DNA from: Enterococcus faecium
GTDB lineage: Bacteria > Bacillota > Bacilli > Lactobacillales > Enterococcaceae
Length of the DNA stretch: 64,000 bases
Direction of reading: 5' to 3'
NCBI RefSeq assembly: GCF_029023785.1
Contig: NZ_CP118955.1
Coordinates: 124,001-188,000 of the forward strand
A program made the translations under genes and the position numbers. The notes under the pieces were generated by a model. The model worked only from the letters and a program-made list of their open reading frames with translations, made no database searches and was not told the origin of the DNA. Positions 18,831 to 27,365 of the stretch are shown here, piece by piece. Position 1 is the first letter of the stretch. The number at the start of each line of letters is the position of its first letter.

Positions 18831-19433
18831 ATGTATGAATATCTGACAGGTGTGGTTACCTTTATCAACCCCTATTACATAGTAGTAGAAACCAATGGTA
18901 TCGGCTACCAGATCGCACTAGGAAATCCTTACCGCTACAGTAGCAAACTAAATCAAAAAATAAAAATTTATGTCCATCAGGTAATACGTGAAGATGCGCA
19001 TCTTCTGTATGGATTTGATTCGCTAGAAGAAAAGCAACTGTTTTTGCGATTAGTAAGTGTTTCAGGAATCGGTCCGAAAAGTGCCCTTGCAATCATGGCA
19101 AGCGAAGACCACTCCGGTTTGATTCAAGCAGTAGAATCCAGTGATGTCACTTATTTGACGAAATTTCCAGGAGTAGGGAAAAAGACAGCACAACAAATGA
19201 TCTTGGATCTAAAAGGAAAATTCGGTGAGCTGAGTATCGATACACCTTTTAGTCTATTTGATGAAGCAAACACAAAAGACGCTACAGCTCTATCTGAAGC
19301 AATGGAAGCTCTCTCGGCCCTTGGTTACAGTGATCGAGAAATCAAACGTGTAGAAAAACAATTAAAAGAAGTAGATAATCAGACAACGGATGAGTATCTA
19401 CGCCAAGCACTCAAGCTAATGATGAAAAAATAA
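18831..19433 (+). CDS. ruvA: Holliday junction branch migration protein RuvA
   Basis: A 200-residue RuvA. It has the N-terminal OB fold ([20 protein letters not shown]) and two helix-hairpin-helix motifs, seen as [13 protein letters not shown] near residues 77-89 and [17 protein letters not shown] near 111-127. The C-terminal domain III is joined by an acidic linker. RuvA tetramers hold Holliday junctions while RuvB drives branch migration. An extended -10, TGCTACAAT (18783-18791), lies upstream. ruvB follows after 12 bases. Confidence 0.97.
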   Translation: MYEYLTGVVTFINPYYIVVETNGIGYQIALGNPYRYSSKLNQKIKIYVHQVIREDAHLLYGFDSLEEKQLFLRLVSVSGIGPKSALAIMASEDHSGLIQAVESSDVTYLTKFPGVGKKTAQQMILDLKGKFGELSIDTPFSLFDEANTKDATALSEAMEALSALGYSDREIKRVEKQLKEVDNQTTDEYLRQALKLMMKK

Positions 19434-19445
19434 GGAGGAGACCAA

Positions 19446-20447
19446 ATGACAGATGAATACTTGTTATCACCAGAATCTGGCGAAAATGAACTGAGTTTGG
19501 AAAAATCTCTTCGACCACAGCTGCTTTCTCAATATATCGGACAGAGAAAAGTCAAACAAGAACTTCAGATTTACATCGAAGCTGCCAGAAATCGGGAAGA
19601 ACCTTTAGATCATGTTCTGTTGTACGGGCCTCCTGGATTAGGAAAAACGACGATGGCCATGGTCATTGCTAATGAGATGACCGTAAATATTCGTACGACG
19701 AGTGGCCCTGCTATCGAACGTCCGGGTGACTTAGTAGCAATCTTGAATGAACTGGAAGCAGGGGATGTCCTGTTTATCGATGAGATCCATCGATTACCTA
19801 GAGTGGTAGAAGAGATGCTTTATTCAGCTATGGAAGATTTCTATGTAGATATCATGGTAGGACAAGGGCCAACCGCACATCCGGTTCATTTCCCTCTTCC
19901 TCCCTTTACTTTGATTGGCGCGACGACACGGGCAGGTATGCTTTCTGCACCTTTACGAGATCGATTTGGCATCATTTCTCATATGGAATATTATGACGAA
20001 CAGGATCTGCAGGAGATCGTTTTACGTTCTTCGGATATTTTTCAAACAGAGATCATTGAAGAAGGGGCATTGGAAATTGCTCGCCGATCACGAGGAACGC
20101 CTAGAATCGCTAATCGCTTGCTCAAACGGGTTCGTGATTTTGCGCAAGTCCAAGGAGACGGGAAAATCGATCGTCCTATAGCGGATCAGGCACTTACTTT
20201 GCTACAGGTCGATCAGGCTGGATTGGATTATGTTGACCAGAAATTGTTGCGAACAATGATCGAGTTATATGGCGGCGGACCAGTAGGGTTAAGTACGCTT
20301 TCAGTAAACATAGGAGAAGAGCGTGAGACGGTAGAAGATATGTATGAACCGTATCTGATCCAAAAAGGATTTTTAAAGCGTACACCTAGAGGGCGAATTG
20401 CTACTGCTTATGCCTATGAACATTTTGGTTACGACTATCATATATGA
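19446..20447 (+). CDS. ruvB: Holliday junction DNA helicase RuvB
   Basis: A 333-residue AAA+ motor. Walker A is GPPGLGKTT near residues 60-68, Walker B is FIDEIHRL near 109-116, and sensor and arginine-finger segments appear in [18 protein letters not shown]. The winged-helix C-terminus includes [11 protein letters not shown]. It pumps DNA through the RuvA-bound junction. AAGGAGGAG precedes the ATG. It is co-transcribed with ruvA, and a TetR regulator follows after 28 bases. Confidence 0.98.
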   Translation: MTDEYLLSPESGENELSLEKSLRPQLLSQYIGQRKVKQELQIYIEAARNREEPLDHVLLYGPPGLGKTTMAMVIANEMTVNIRTTSGPAIERPGDLVAILNELEAGDVLFIDEIHRLPRVVEEMLYSAMEDFYVDIMVGQGPTAHPVHFPLPPFTLIGATTRAGMLSAPLRDRFGIISHMEYYDEQDLQEIVLRSSDIFQTEIIEEGALEIARRSRGTPRIANRLLKRVRDFAQVQGDGKIDRPIADQALTLLQVDQAGLDYVDQKLLRTMIELYGGGPVGLSTLSVNIGEERETVEDMYEPYLIQKGFLKRTPRGRIATAYAYEHFGYDYHI

Positions 20448-20475
20448 TTTTTGCTTTTAGATTGGAGGAAAATGA

Positions 20476-21054
20476 ATGAGTGATACAACACGTACGAAAC
20501 AATTGATCAAAAACGTATTGATTGATTTGTGCCAAACGCAATCTTTTCGAAAAATCAGCGTCCAAAAAATCGCAAATGAAGCAAAAATCAATCGACAAAC
20601 ATTTTATTATCATTTTACAGATAAATACGATTTGCTTCGTTGGGTCTATTGTGAGGATGCATTGCATTATTTAGATCCACAATGTCTTTCACTTGATAAT
20701 TGGGAAGAGCAAGCATTGAAAATGCTGAAAGCAATTGCTGAGAAGAAAGAATTTTATGCAAATACTGTGCTTTCTGACCCAGAAATTTTACAAAAAGAGT
20801 TTTCTCAACTGATCCAAAAATCATTTATCAAGATTTTTGAACAAATGGATGAAGAAAGACAACTTTCTGCAAGAGACAAACTATTTTATGCTCGTTTTTT
20901 TTCTTACGGTTGCAGTGGTGTATTAGTCAATTGGATCACGAATGAATATGAAGAAACACCGATGGAAATCGCTATGCAGCTTTTCCGTTTAGCCAAGGAT
21001 ACGGAATTATATTCTTATCGTCTTTATGCAAAAGAAGAGTTGGAAGAACAGTAA
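20476..21054 (+). CDS. TetR/AcrR family transcriptional regulator
   Basis: A 192-residue TetR-type regulator. The N-terminal helix-turn-helix includes ISVQKIANEAKINRQTFYYHF near residues 25-45, with the typical FYYHF recognition end. The C-terminal domain resembles the TetR_C_8 (DhaS-like) group. The ligand and targets are not apparent. It has its own AGATTGGAGG ribosome site and lies between ruvB and a tyrosine phosphatase, all in one direction, so it may share their transcript. Confidence 0.85.
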   Translation: MSDTTRTKQLIKNVLIDLCQTQSFRKISVQKIANEAKINRQTFYYHFTDKYDLLRWVYCEDALHYLDPQCLSLDNWEEQALKMLKAIAEKKEFYANTVLSDPEILQKEFSQLIQKSFIKIFEQMDEERQLSARDKLFYARFFSYGCSGVLVNWITNEYEETPMEIAMQLFRLAKDTELYSYRLYAKEELEEQ

Positions 21055-21105
21055 TAGAAAAATTTTTTGTTGGAAAAGCAATAATCGCTAAAAGGAGATG
21101 GGGAA

Positions 21106-21588
21106 ATGACAAAAATTTTATTTGTTTGTTTGGGAAATATTTGCCGTTCACCGATGGCAGAAGGCTTGCTGAGAAAACGAATAGCAATAGAAGGAAGGGA
21201 AGCAGAATTTTTTGTGGATTCTGCTGCTACAAGCACGTATGAAGTTGGAAAGACACCGCACCCTGGAACGAAAAAAATATTAAACCAAGAAAAAGTAGAT
21301 ATGACGAATATGGTTGCTCGGCAAATCACACCCCACGATTTTGAAACTTTTGATTGGATCATTGGCATGGATCAAGAAAATGTAGAAGAACTGAAACGAA
21401 GAGCACCACGCTCAGCGCAGGGGAAAATCCATTTGTTTTTAAGTAGCATTCCTGGAAAAGAAAAAGAAAATGTTCCCGACCCATACTATACCAATAACTT
21501 TGATGAGACATATCACTTGATCACAGAAGGCCTGAATCATTGGTGGAATATTTGGATTGACGAAAATAAAATAACAAACAATTTGTAA
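21106..21588 (+). CDS. Low-molecular-weight protein-tyrosine phosphatase
   Basis: A 160-residue LMW phosphatase with the active-site P-loop CLGNICRS (C8 nucleophile, R14 phosphate-binding) and the general acid in VPDPYY near residue 124. Enzymes of this type dephosphorylate protein tyrosine or arginine. In Gram-positive cocci they often counter tyrosine kinases of capsule synthesis, but no kinase is nearby, so it is a stand-alone housekeeping type. AAAGGAG precedes the ATG. Confidence 0.93.
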   Translation: MTKILFVCLGNICRSPMAEGLLRKRIAIEGREAEFFVDSAATSTYEVGKTPHPGTKKILNQEKVDMTNMVARQITPHDFETFDWIIGMDQENVEELKRRAPRSAQGKIHLFLSSIPGKEKENVPDPYYTNNFDETYHLITEGLNHWWNIWIDENKITNNL

Positions 21589-21704
21589 AGTTGACGCTTT
21601 CTTTTTAAGGCGATGTTAGAGCATTTCCTTGTTTTTTTGTAAAATGTTAGGTAAAATAAAATTAATTAAGTAACACTTTCTTAGCTAAAGGAGGAGTGCA
21701 TTCG

Positions 21705-22079
21705 ATGAACGAAGAGACAGTATCGCCAATGAAGAAGCTTACGAAGTTAGTTACTCATACTTCGTATCAACTTTTTGATTCTTTTGTAAATGACACTGAA
21801 GAACATGCTAAGAATGTACGATTGCAAGGAAAGTTTATTCTTGAGCTGCAAAAAGCTGCTACTGAACATAGTCTAGTTATCTTACAAGTAAGAGCGAATC
21901 GTTTGAGTAGCAAGTATGAAACGATCTCAGGCTGGGTGGCGACAAAAACGGTCGAAAAAGACCGAGTGATGATCCGCCTACAAAACGAAGAGCAGCAGAT
22001 CCGGATGGTTCCTGTAGAACAAATTGAAAAAATAACAATCCTTTCACCAGCAGGGGAACAGGAACGATTATCAAAATAA
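21705..22079 (+). CDS. Hypothetical protein, possible Sm/SH3-like C-terminus
   Basis: A 124-residue soluble protein I do not recognise. AAAGGAGG at 21687-21694 favours ATG 21705 over GTG 21696. The first half is helical (KLTKLVTHTSYQLFDSFVND). The second half looks like a small beta barrel: an SGWVATKT strand pair, a charged turn, then IRMVPVEQIEKITIL. That layout loosely resembles the YolD-like or Sm-like barrel of proteins that bind nucleic acids, but the similarity is weak. A candidate structured RNA starts 30 bases downstream. Confidence 0.6.
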   Translation: MNEETVSPMKKLTKLVTHTSYQLFDSFVNDTEEHAKNVRLQGKFILELQKAATEHSLVILQVRANRLSSKYETISGWVATKTVEKDRVMIRLQNEEQQIRMVPVEQIEKITILSPAGEQERLSK

Positions 22080-22108
22080 TTTATACCAGATAGAAAAGCA
22101 CGTATGAG

Positions 22109-22250
22109 CTTGTACCATCAATCATTACTAATCAAAAATAACCGAATGCTTTAAGCTGATATCAGTAAAACGGAACGTTTTAGGATGAGTATCACAGCAT
22201 GACAGCATTGGGTTGATTAGTTGAATCGATTGGATGGTACAAGTTTTTTT
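22109..22250 (+). ncRNA. Candidate small RNA: 142-base long-hairpin transcript with terminator
   Basis: The two ends pair perfectly over 11 bases (22109-22119 with 22233-22243) and continue through AATC/GATT. A second perfect 9-base helix follows: ACTAATCAA at 22127 with TTGATTAGT at 22213. A near-perfect third helix (22142-22150 with 22204-22212) comes next, and at the tip TAAAACG-GAA-CGTTTTA. Seven T residues follow directly. The rod shape and length recall 6S-like RNAs, but I could not match a known family. A miniature transposon with long terminal repeats is the alternative. Confidence 0.55.
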
Positions 22251-22252
22251 GA

Positions 22253-22290
22253 TAAAAAAAGGTCCTGCTAGCCGGGGAGCTAGCAGGATA
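22253..22290 (-). terminator. Minus-strand terminator of a candidate small RNA
   Basis: Read on the minus strand, CCTGCTAGC and GCTAGCAGG form a perfect 9-base stem with a six-base loop, followed by ACCTTTTTTT. No annotated gene on that strand ends here; the transcript would be a short RNA from about 22300-22400. It faces the plus-strand RNA terminator directly. Confidence 0.65.
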
Positions 22291-22464
22291 AGGAGTTAAA
22301 AATGAAAAAGTGTTGTTAGGGTTGTTTGTTGGTATGCTTATATAATAGTCACTAGTTGTGAATATTTTGTGACGAAAGTTTTCGAAAGTTGTTAAGTTTT
22401 TTTGCGAAAACTATTTTTATATCATATATATGTCTAAAATCTATATTATAAAAGAAATGTTGTT

Positions 22465-22873
22465 TGATCAGCTTCTCTTCGGTATTAGTTCAAAACAAAA
22501 CGGCAAAGTATATGGAGCTACTTTGCCGTTTTGTTTCTCTAATACTCAGGTCAGTTTATAGACGCTCAATAAACGGTGTTCAAAAGCCAGTTTCTCGGTA
22601 TTAAGTCAAATTTATGCAAAAATGTGAGAAGCCATTTTCACAAAATATTTCTTAATACTTGAAACTAAGCGGCTTTTTCACGACCTCTCAATAAACGGTG
22701 TTCAAAAGTCAGTTTCTCGGTATTAAGTCAAATTTATGCAAAAATGTGAGAAGCCATTTTCAAAAAATATTTCTTAATACTCGAAACTGAGCGGCTTTTT
22801 CACGACCTCTCAATAAACAGTGTTCAAGAGACAGCCTATCGGCAATAAGGCTGAACGTCTCTTTCACAACCTC
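22465..22873 (-). repeat. Intergenic modular repeat: B, D, D and a 60-base mini-module, reverse orientation
   Basis: In order: a diverged B module (about 22465-22568), two nearly identical D modules (22570-22687 and 22692-22809, four differences, 122-base period), and a 60-base mini-module (22814-22873). The later modules begin TAAACGGTGTTC or TAAACAGTGTTC and end CACGACCTC or CACAACCTC. With the two RNA candidates they account for the 799-base gap; 22300-22460 otherwise holds only AT-rich sequence with no gene I can support. Confidence 0.88.
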
Positions 22874-22878
22874 TTTTA

Positions 22879-24231
22879 TCAATCTGCTACTTCTTCTTTC
22901 TTAGCGAAACTCCAAATCAGTCCGATAACAAAACCGATAACTGCTGGTACGATCCACCCCATCCCCAATTTGAAAAACGGCAAGTAGCTTTCCGCAACAT
23001 ATAAAAGATTTTGAACAATAGGTGTTTGTTTGATAGTTTCTGGGCAAGCGTTCAACCCATCAAAAATCGAAGCAATCAATGTAAAATAAGTAGTCATTCG
23101 ATAAACAGCCGTACGCTGCTTAAACAAAGGACCAACTAACACTAGTAAAATCAGTGTCATTGCTAATGGATAGATGAACATCAAAACAGGCAACGAAAAT
23201 TGAATGATATTCGTCAAGCCTACGTTTGCCGCTAAACAAGGAAGGATACTAGCAAGTGCAACAAAGAATGCGTAATTTCTTTGCGGAAACAAATCTGTGA
23301 ATGTTTCTGCAAAAGCTGTAATCAAACCAATACCGGTCTTCAAGCAAGCTAATATAACGATAAATGCTAATAAGATACTGCCATAAGTACCTAAATAATG
23401 ATCAGCAATCTGAGCCAGCGTGATCCCGCCATTTTCACTTAGAGCAAAGCTACCTAAGCTCATAGCACCTAAATAAGCGAGCAAAGTATAAATGATTCCC
23501 ATCAATATAATGCTGATCGCACCAGATTTGATCGTGTCTTTAGCGATTTCAGCAGGTTTTGTTACACCCATGTTTTGGATTGTTGTGACAATGATGATCC
23601 CAAATGCTAAAGCAGCAAGCGCATCTAATGTGTTATATCCTTGAGTAAACCCTGTGAAAAAAGCATGCTCTTGATAATTTGGCTGAATAGGCGCTTGATT
23701 TACAGAACCTAGTGGATTCAAAAAAGCAAGGAGAAGCAAAGCACCTAATAAAACCAAAAATGCAGGATTCAGGAACTTTCCAACATAATCTAATATCTTT
23801 GTCGGTTTTCTTGAAAACCACCAAGCCAGCACAAAAAATACAATACTGAAAATTGCTAGATATAGCGTCTGTCTGCTAGGATCGATAAATGGTGCTAAAC
23901 CAATCTCGAAAGATGTGGTTGCAAGGCGAGGTAAAGCAAAAAACGGTCCGATAACTAAGTAAAGCAAGATGGTAAAAACCATCGCATATGTTTGATTTAT
24001 CCGTTTTGCTAATTCATATACACCTGAGCTTTTCGATACACCAATGGCAATCACCCCTAAGAAGGGAAGACCGATACCGGTAACCAAGAAACCTAGATTC
24101 GCCCAAAAGGTAGCAGCGCCTGCTTCTTGACCCAAATGAACGGGAAAGATAAGATTTCCAGCACCAAAAAATAGACCGAAAAGCATGGAGCCTATAAAAA
24201 GATAGTCTTTAAATGATAATTTTTTTGTCAT
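22879..24231 (-). CDS. brnQ: BrnQ branched-chain amino acid:cation symporter
   Basis: A 450-residue transporter with 12 membrane helices of the LIVCS family. Signature regions are [19 protein letters not shown] near residues 18-36 and the central [17 protein letters not shown]. It imports leucine, isoleucine and valine with sodium or protons. Enterococci need these amino acids from outside. The start at 24231 ([10 protein letters not shown]) is preceded by AAAGGAG; the longer open frame to 24288 has no ribosome site. It converges on the repeat array at 22465-22873. Confidence 0.93.
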   Translation of the reverse strand: MTKKLSFKDYLFIGSMLFGLFFGAGNLIFPVHLGQEAGAATFWANLGFLVTGIGLPFLGVIAIGVSKSSGVYELAKRINQTYAMVFTILLYLVIGPFFALPRLATTSFEIGLAPFIDPSRQTLYLAIFSIVFFVLAWWFSRKPTKILDYVGKFLNPAFLVLLGALLLLAFLNPLGSVNQAPIQPNYQEHAFFTGFTQGYNTLDALAALAFGIIIVTTIQNMGVTKPAEIAKDTIKSGAISIILMGIIYTLLAYLGAMSLGSFALSENGGITLAQIADHYLGTYGSILLAFIVILACLKTGIGLITAFAETFTDLFPQRNYAFFVALASILPCLAANVGLTNIIQFSLPVLMFIYPLAMTLILLVLVGPLFKQRTAVYRMTTYFTLIASIFDGLNACPETIKQTPIVQNLLYVAESYLPFFKLGMGWIVPAVIGFVIGLIWSFAKKEEVAD

Positions 24232-24377
24232 ACATAACTCCTTTACGGTTTTTTTAAAAGTAACAAAATTTCGAAAAATATGCAACAATTTTCAGAAAAT
24301 TTCCTATATAAAACGACGGTTATTTAATAACGTAAGTGATAAAATAAAAGCGCTGAATCATCTGAGGAGGAATCATC

Positions 24378-24968
24378 GTGACAAAGTCGAGATTAGAAGC
24401 ATTTACTGATGGAGTGGTAGCCATTGTTTTGAGAGTTCTTGTATTAGAGATCAAGATCCCTAATACATCTAGCTTTCATTCTTTATGGGTCATCCGAAAT
24501 ACATTATTAGCTTATACCATCAGCTTTATATTTGTTGCGGTGATCTGGGTGAACCATCATCGTATATTTCAGATGGCAGAACGAATTAATTACCGAGTGG
24601 TCTGGTCGAATATCTTTTTGCTCTTTTGGCTGACTTTATGTCCTTCTGTTACTAGTTGGGTCGGGCGTAACCCTGAAGCTTTTTGGCCTGAGATGGCTTA
24701 TGTCTTAGTATACACGATGTGGAGTTTTTCTTTTGGTATCTTGATGAGGCAAATCATGAAAGCAAATAAACCAGATTCCCATGTCGTGAGAGTTTTGTCA
24801 AAGGACCGTCGAAGTCTTATCTCCATGATGATTAACTTATGCTTGATTGCCGGTGTCTTTTTTGTACCGTTGATCGGGTTATTCGGACGTTTTTTTGTAT
24901 CTGGTATTTGGATTTTTTCCTATAAAAAAGCAGATGCCTATTATCAGCGGTTGTTTCCGGGGAAATAG
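24378..24968 (+). CDS. TMEM175 family (DUF1211) potassium channel-like protein
   Basis: A 196-residue protein with six predicted helices and the N-terminal signature RLEAFTDGVVAIVL. Bacterial TMEM175 proteins form tetrameric potassium-leak channels whose first helix lines the pore. Most family members read FSDGVFAIA-x-T-LLVLE here; this one has valine at residue 13 and arginine at residue 19. GTG 24378 follows GAGGAGGAA. It converges on the amino-acid permease at 25096 across a C-type repeat module. Confidence 0.85.
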   Translation: MTKSRLEAFTDGVVAIVLRVLVLEIKIPNTSSFHSLWVIRNTLLAYTISFIFVAVIWVNHHRIFQMAERINYRVVWSNIFLLFWLTLCPSVTSWVGRNPEAFWPEMAYVLVYTMWSFSFGILMRQIMKANKPDSHVVRVLSKDRRSLISMMINLCLIAGVFFVPLIGLFGRFFVSGIWIFSYKKADAYYQRLFPGK

Positions 24969-24971
24969 AAA

Positions 24972-25087
24972 AGAGGCTGGGACAGAAGCTTTTAACTCCA
25001 AGAAATAAGCCGAAATTTCACAAAAATTTAAGAAGCAATTTTCGTAAATTCCTTCTTATTTCTCGAAGCTGACCACTTCTGTCACAA
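24972..25087 (-). repeat. Intergenic modular repeat: single C module, reverse orientation
   Basis: The C core (AGAAATAAG arms enclosing a hairpin) runs from about 24985 to TCTGTCACAAC at 25087. It lies between two convergent genes and ends nine bases before the permease stop, where it could act as a terminator-like hairpin for both. Confidence 0.75.
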
Positions 25088-25095
25088 CTACTTTC

Positions 25096-26445
25096 TTACT
25101 TCTTACGTTCATATTTCATATGATAGATTAGTAATAGAAGCAAGAACCACACAGGTGTTAGTAATAAAGCGATTCTCGTATCTTTTCCTAGGAACAAGAC
25201 GACACACACAAAGGCCATGTAAAGAAATACCAGATAATTACTAAATGGGTACAACGGCATTTTAAATGAATGAGCTTTTTTGCCGAGGATACTTTTACGA
25301 TATTTCATGTGCGTGTAGACAAGCATACTCCAGATAAACAAGAAACAAGTAGTGGCAATACTGCTTACTAGTGTGAATACTTCACTAGGCATCACGTAAT
25401 TCAAGATAACAGAAATGAAAATGACGATAGTAGAAAATGTCAAAGCATTCCCTGGCACATGATGTGTTGTTAACTTTTTGAATTTTTTAGGGGCACTGCC
25501 TTCTTGCGCTAAAGAACGAAGCATACGTCCTGTACTATATATTGCACTGTTGCAGGCAGAAGCTGCTGCACTTAATACGACTAAATTGATCAAGGAAGCA
25601 GCAATCGTGATCCCAATTTCCGAAAATACTTCTACAAATGGACTGTTATCTGGATTCAAGCTGTTCCATGGATAGATTGCCATAATGACAAAAAGAGATC
25701 CTAAGTAAAATAAGATGATCCTGATAGGAATATTATTGATAGCTTCCGGCAACACTTTTTCAGGATTTTCTGTTTCTCCAGCGACTAATCCAACTAATTC
25801 TATCCCAGCAAAAGCAAAGGTTACCATTTGGAAAGCTAAGATAAATCCTTTTGCACCAGTTGGAAAGAATCCGCCATGAGACCATAGATTCGTGATACTG
25901 GCTGTGCCAATATCTGTCGTATAGTGGGTGAGGATCATATAAGCTCCTACGAGGATAAAGGCAATGATCGCTACAACTTTGATCAATGCAAACCAAAACT
26001 CTAACTCACCAAACAATGAGACAGCCACCATATTCAAGCAAAGAAGAAGACCTAATGCAATCAGTTCAGGAAGCCACTGAGGAACACCAGGCGCCCAGTA
26101 GCGTACATACATTCCGATGGCTGTTAAATCGGCCATTGCAATCGATACCCAGCAGAACCAATACGTCCAGCCAGTGATGAAAGCCGCTTTTTTGCCAAGA
26201 TATTCTGCAACAAAATCCAGAAAAGAATGGTTATTGGTGTTTGATAACAGAAGTTCGCCTAACGCACGCATAATGAAAAAACAGATGCATCCAGTAATAA
26301 GATAGGCGAGCAATATCGAAGGGCCAGCTAGCTGGATAGACTTTCCGGAACCTAAAAACAACCCCGTTCCAATCGCTCCGCCAATAGAAATCAGTTGGAC
26401 ATGTCTATTTTTCAGTCCACGCTGCAGTTCTTGCTCTTCATTCAT
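25096..26445 (-). CDS. APC-family amino acid permease (CycA/AapA-like)
   Basis: A 449-residue permease with 12 helices. The N-terminal substrate loop ISIGGAIGTGLFLGSG (residues 20-35) and the sixth-helix FAFAGIELVGLVAGE are hallmarks of the amino-acid transporter subfamily. It is closest in feel to the D-serine/D-alanine/glycine permeases (CycA) and AapA of Firmicutes, so small neutral amino acids are likely, but the substrate is not proven. It has its own upstream region and no partner genes. Confidence 0.85.
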   Translation of the reverse strand: MNEEQELQRGLKNRHVQLISIGGAIGTGLFLGSGKSIQLAGPSILLAYLITGCICFFIMRALGELLLSNTNNHSFLDFVAEYLGKKAAFITGWTYWFCWVSIAMADLTAIGMYVRYWAPGVPQWLPELIALGLLLCLNMVAVSLFGELEFWFALIKVVAIIAFILVGAYMILTHYTTDIGTASITNLWSHGGFFPTGAKGFILAFQMVTFAFAGIELVGLVAGETENPEKVLPEAINNIPIRIILFYLGSLFVIMAIYPWNSLNPDNSPFVEVFSEIGITIAASLINLVVLSAAASACNSAIYSTGRMLRSLAQEGSAPKKFKKLTTHHVPGNALTFSTIVIFISVILNYVMPSEVFTLVSSIATTCFLFIWSMLVYTHMKYRKSILGKKAHSFKMPLYPFSNYLVFLYMAFVCVVLFLGKDTRIALLLTPVWFLLLLLIYHMKYERKK

Positions 26446-26561
26446 TTTTAAATCATCCTAACTAAAAAAGTTTAATTACTTCCATATTAAAAGAGTTTTC
26501 TGAAAAACACAACTAAGATTCCAAAATTTTCAGAAATTTACCTTTTATGAGTAATTCATAA

Positions 26562-26596
26562 AAAAGAACTGCGGTAAACACCGCAGCTCTTTGTCC
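26562..26596 (-). terminator. Terminator of the lysine-type ABC transporter operon
   Basis: GAGCTGCGGT and ACCGCAGTTC form a ten-base stem followed by a T-run on the minus strand, 17 bases after the ATPase stop. Confidence 0.88.
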
Positions 26597-26612
26597 CAAT
26601 CAGCTATTGATC

Positions 26613-27353
26613 CTAAGCATTTAAAATACGTGAAAGGAATTCTTTTGTACGTTCTTCTTTCGGATGGACAAAGATATCTTCTGGTGTACCTTCTTCTGCA
26701 ATCACACCTTTATCCATAAAAATGACACGGTCAGATACATCTTTTGCAAATTCCATCTCATGCGTCACGATAAGCATTGTCAAGCCAGTATGTGCTAAGT
26801 CTTTGATCGTATTAAGCACTTCGCCAACCATTTCAGGGTCTAACGCCGAAGTAGGTTCGTCGAATAGCAATACATCTGGATTCATTGATAATGCCCGAGC
26901 AATTGCGACACGCTGTTTCTGTCCACCAGATAATTGTGCTGGTTTGGCTTCGATATAACGATCCATACCAACTTTTTCCAGATTTTCGATTGCTACTTTT
27001 TTGGCAGTTTCTTTATCTCGTTTCAGGACAGTTGTTTGACCAGACATACAGTTTTCCAAGACATTCATATTGTTGAACAGGTTGAAGGATTGGAAAACCA
27101 TACCTAGATTCGTTCGATATTTAGGTAAATTATATTTAGGAGCTAATACATTTTCTCCATTATAAATGATCTCGCCGCCTGTTGGTTTTTCCAGTAAATT
27201 GATACAGCGCAAGAAAGTAGATTTACCAGAACCGGAAGAACCGATGATCGTCACAACTTCACCTTTATTGACTGTTACGCTGATATCTTTCAATACTTCA
27301 TTTTCACCGAAGCTTTTTCTTAGATGTTTGATTTCAATAATTTTTTCATTCAT
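26613..27353 (-). CDS. Polar amino acid ABC transporter ATPase (probably lysine)
   Basis: A 246-residue ATPase. Walker A is GSSGSGKST near residues 36-44, the signature is LSGGQKQR near 140-147, and Walker B with D-loop is [12 protein letters not shown] near 160-171. It resembles GlnQ/ArtM-type subunits and would normally be named for glutamine. However, the operon starts with a lysine riboswitch, so basic amino acids are the better call. It follows the fused binding-protein/permease gene by 12 bases with GAGGAAG upstream, and a terminator closes the two-gene operon. Confidence 0.9.
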   Translation of the reverse strand: MNEKIIEIKHLRKSFGENEVLKDISVTVNKGEVVTIIGSSGSGKSTFLRCINLLEKPTGGEIIYNGENVLAPKYNLPKYRTNLGMVFQSFNLFNNMNVLENCMSGQTTVLKRDKETAKKVAIENLEKVGMDRYIEAKPAQLSGGQKQRVAIARALSMNPDVLLFDEPTSALDPEMVGEVLNTIKDLAHTGLTMLIVTHEMEFAKDVSDRVIFMDKGVIAEEGTPEDIFVHPKEERTKEFLSRILNA

Positions 27354-27365
27354 GATTCTTCCTCC

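Noticed and set aside
22302..22319. Five-codon frame (MKKCC) behind AAGGAG
   Set aside because: Too short to support as a peptide gene, and the strong signal there is the minus-strand terminator.
22570..22809. Tandem direct repeats considered as a CRISPR array
   Set aside because: Only two 118-base copies with no short unique spacers and no cas genes; they belong to the intergenic module family.
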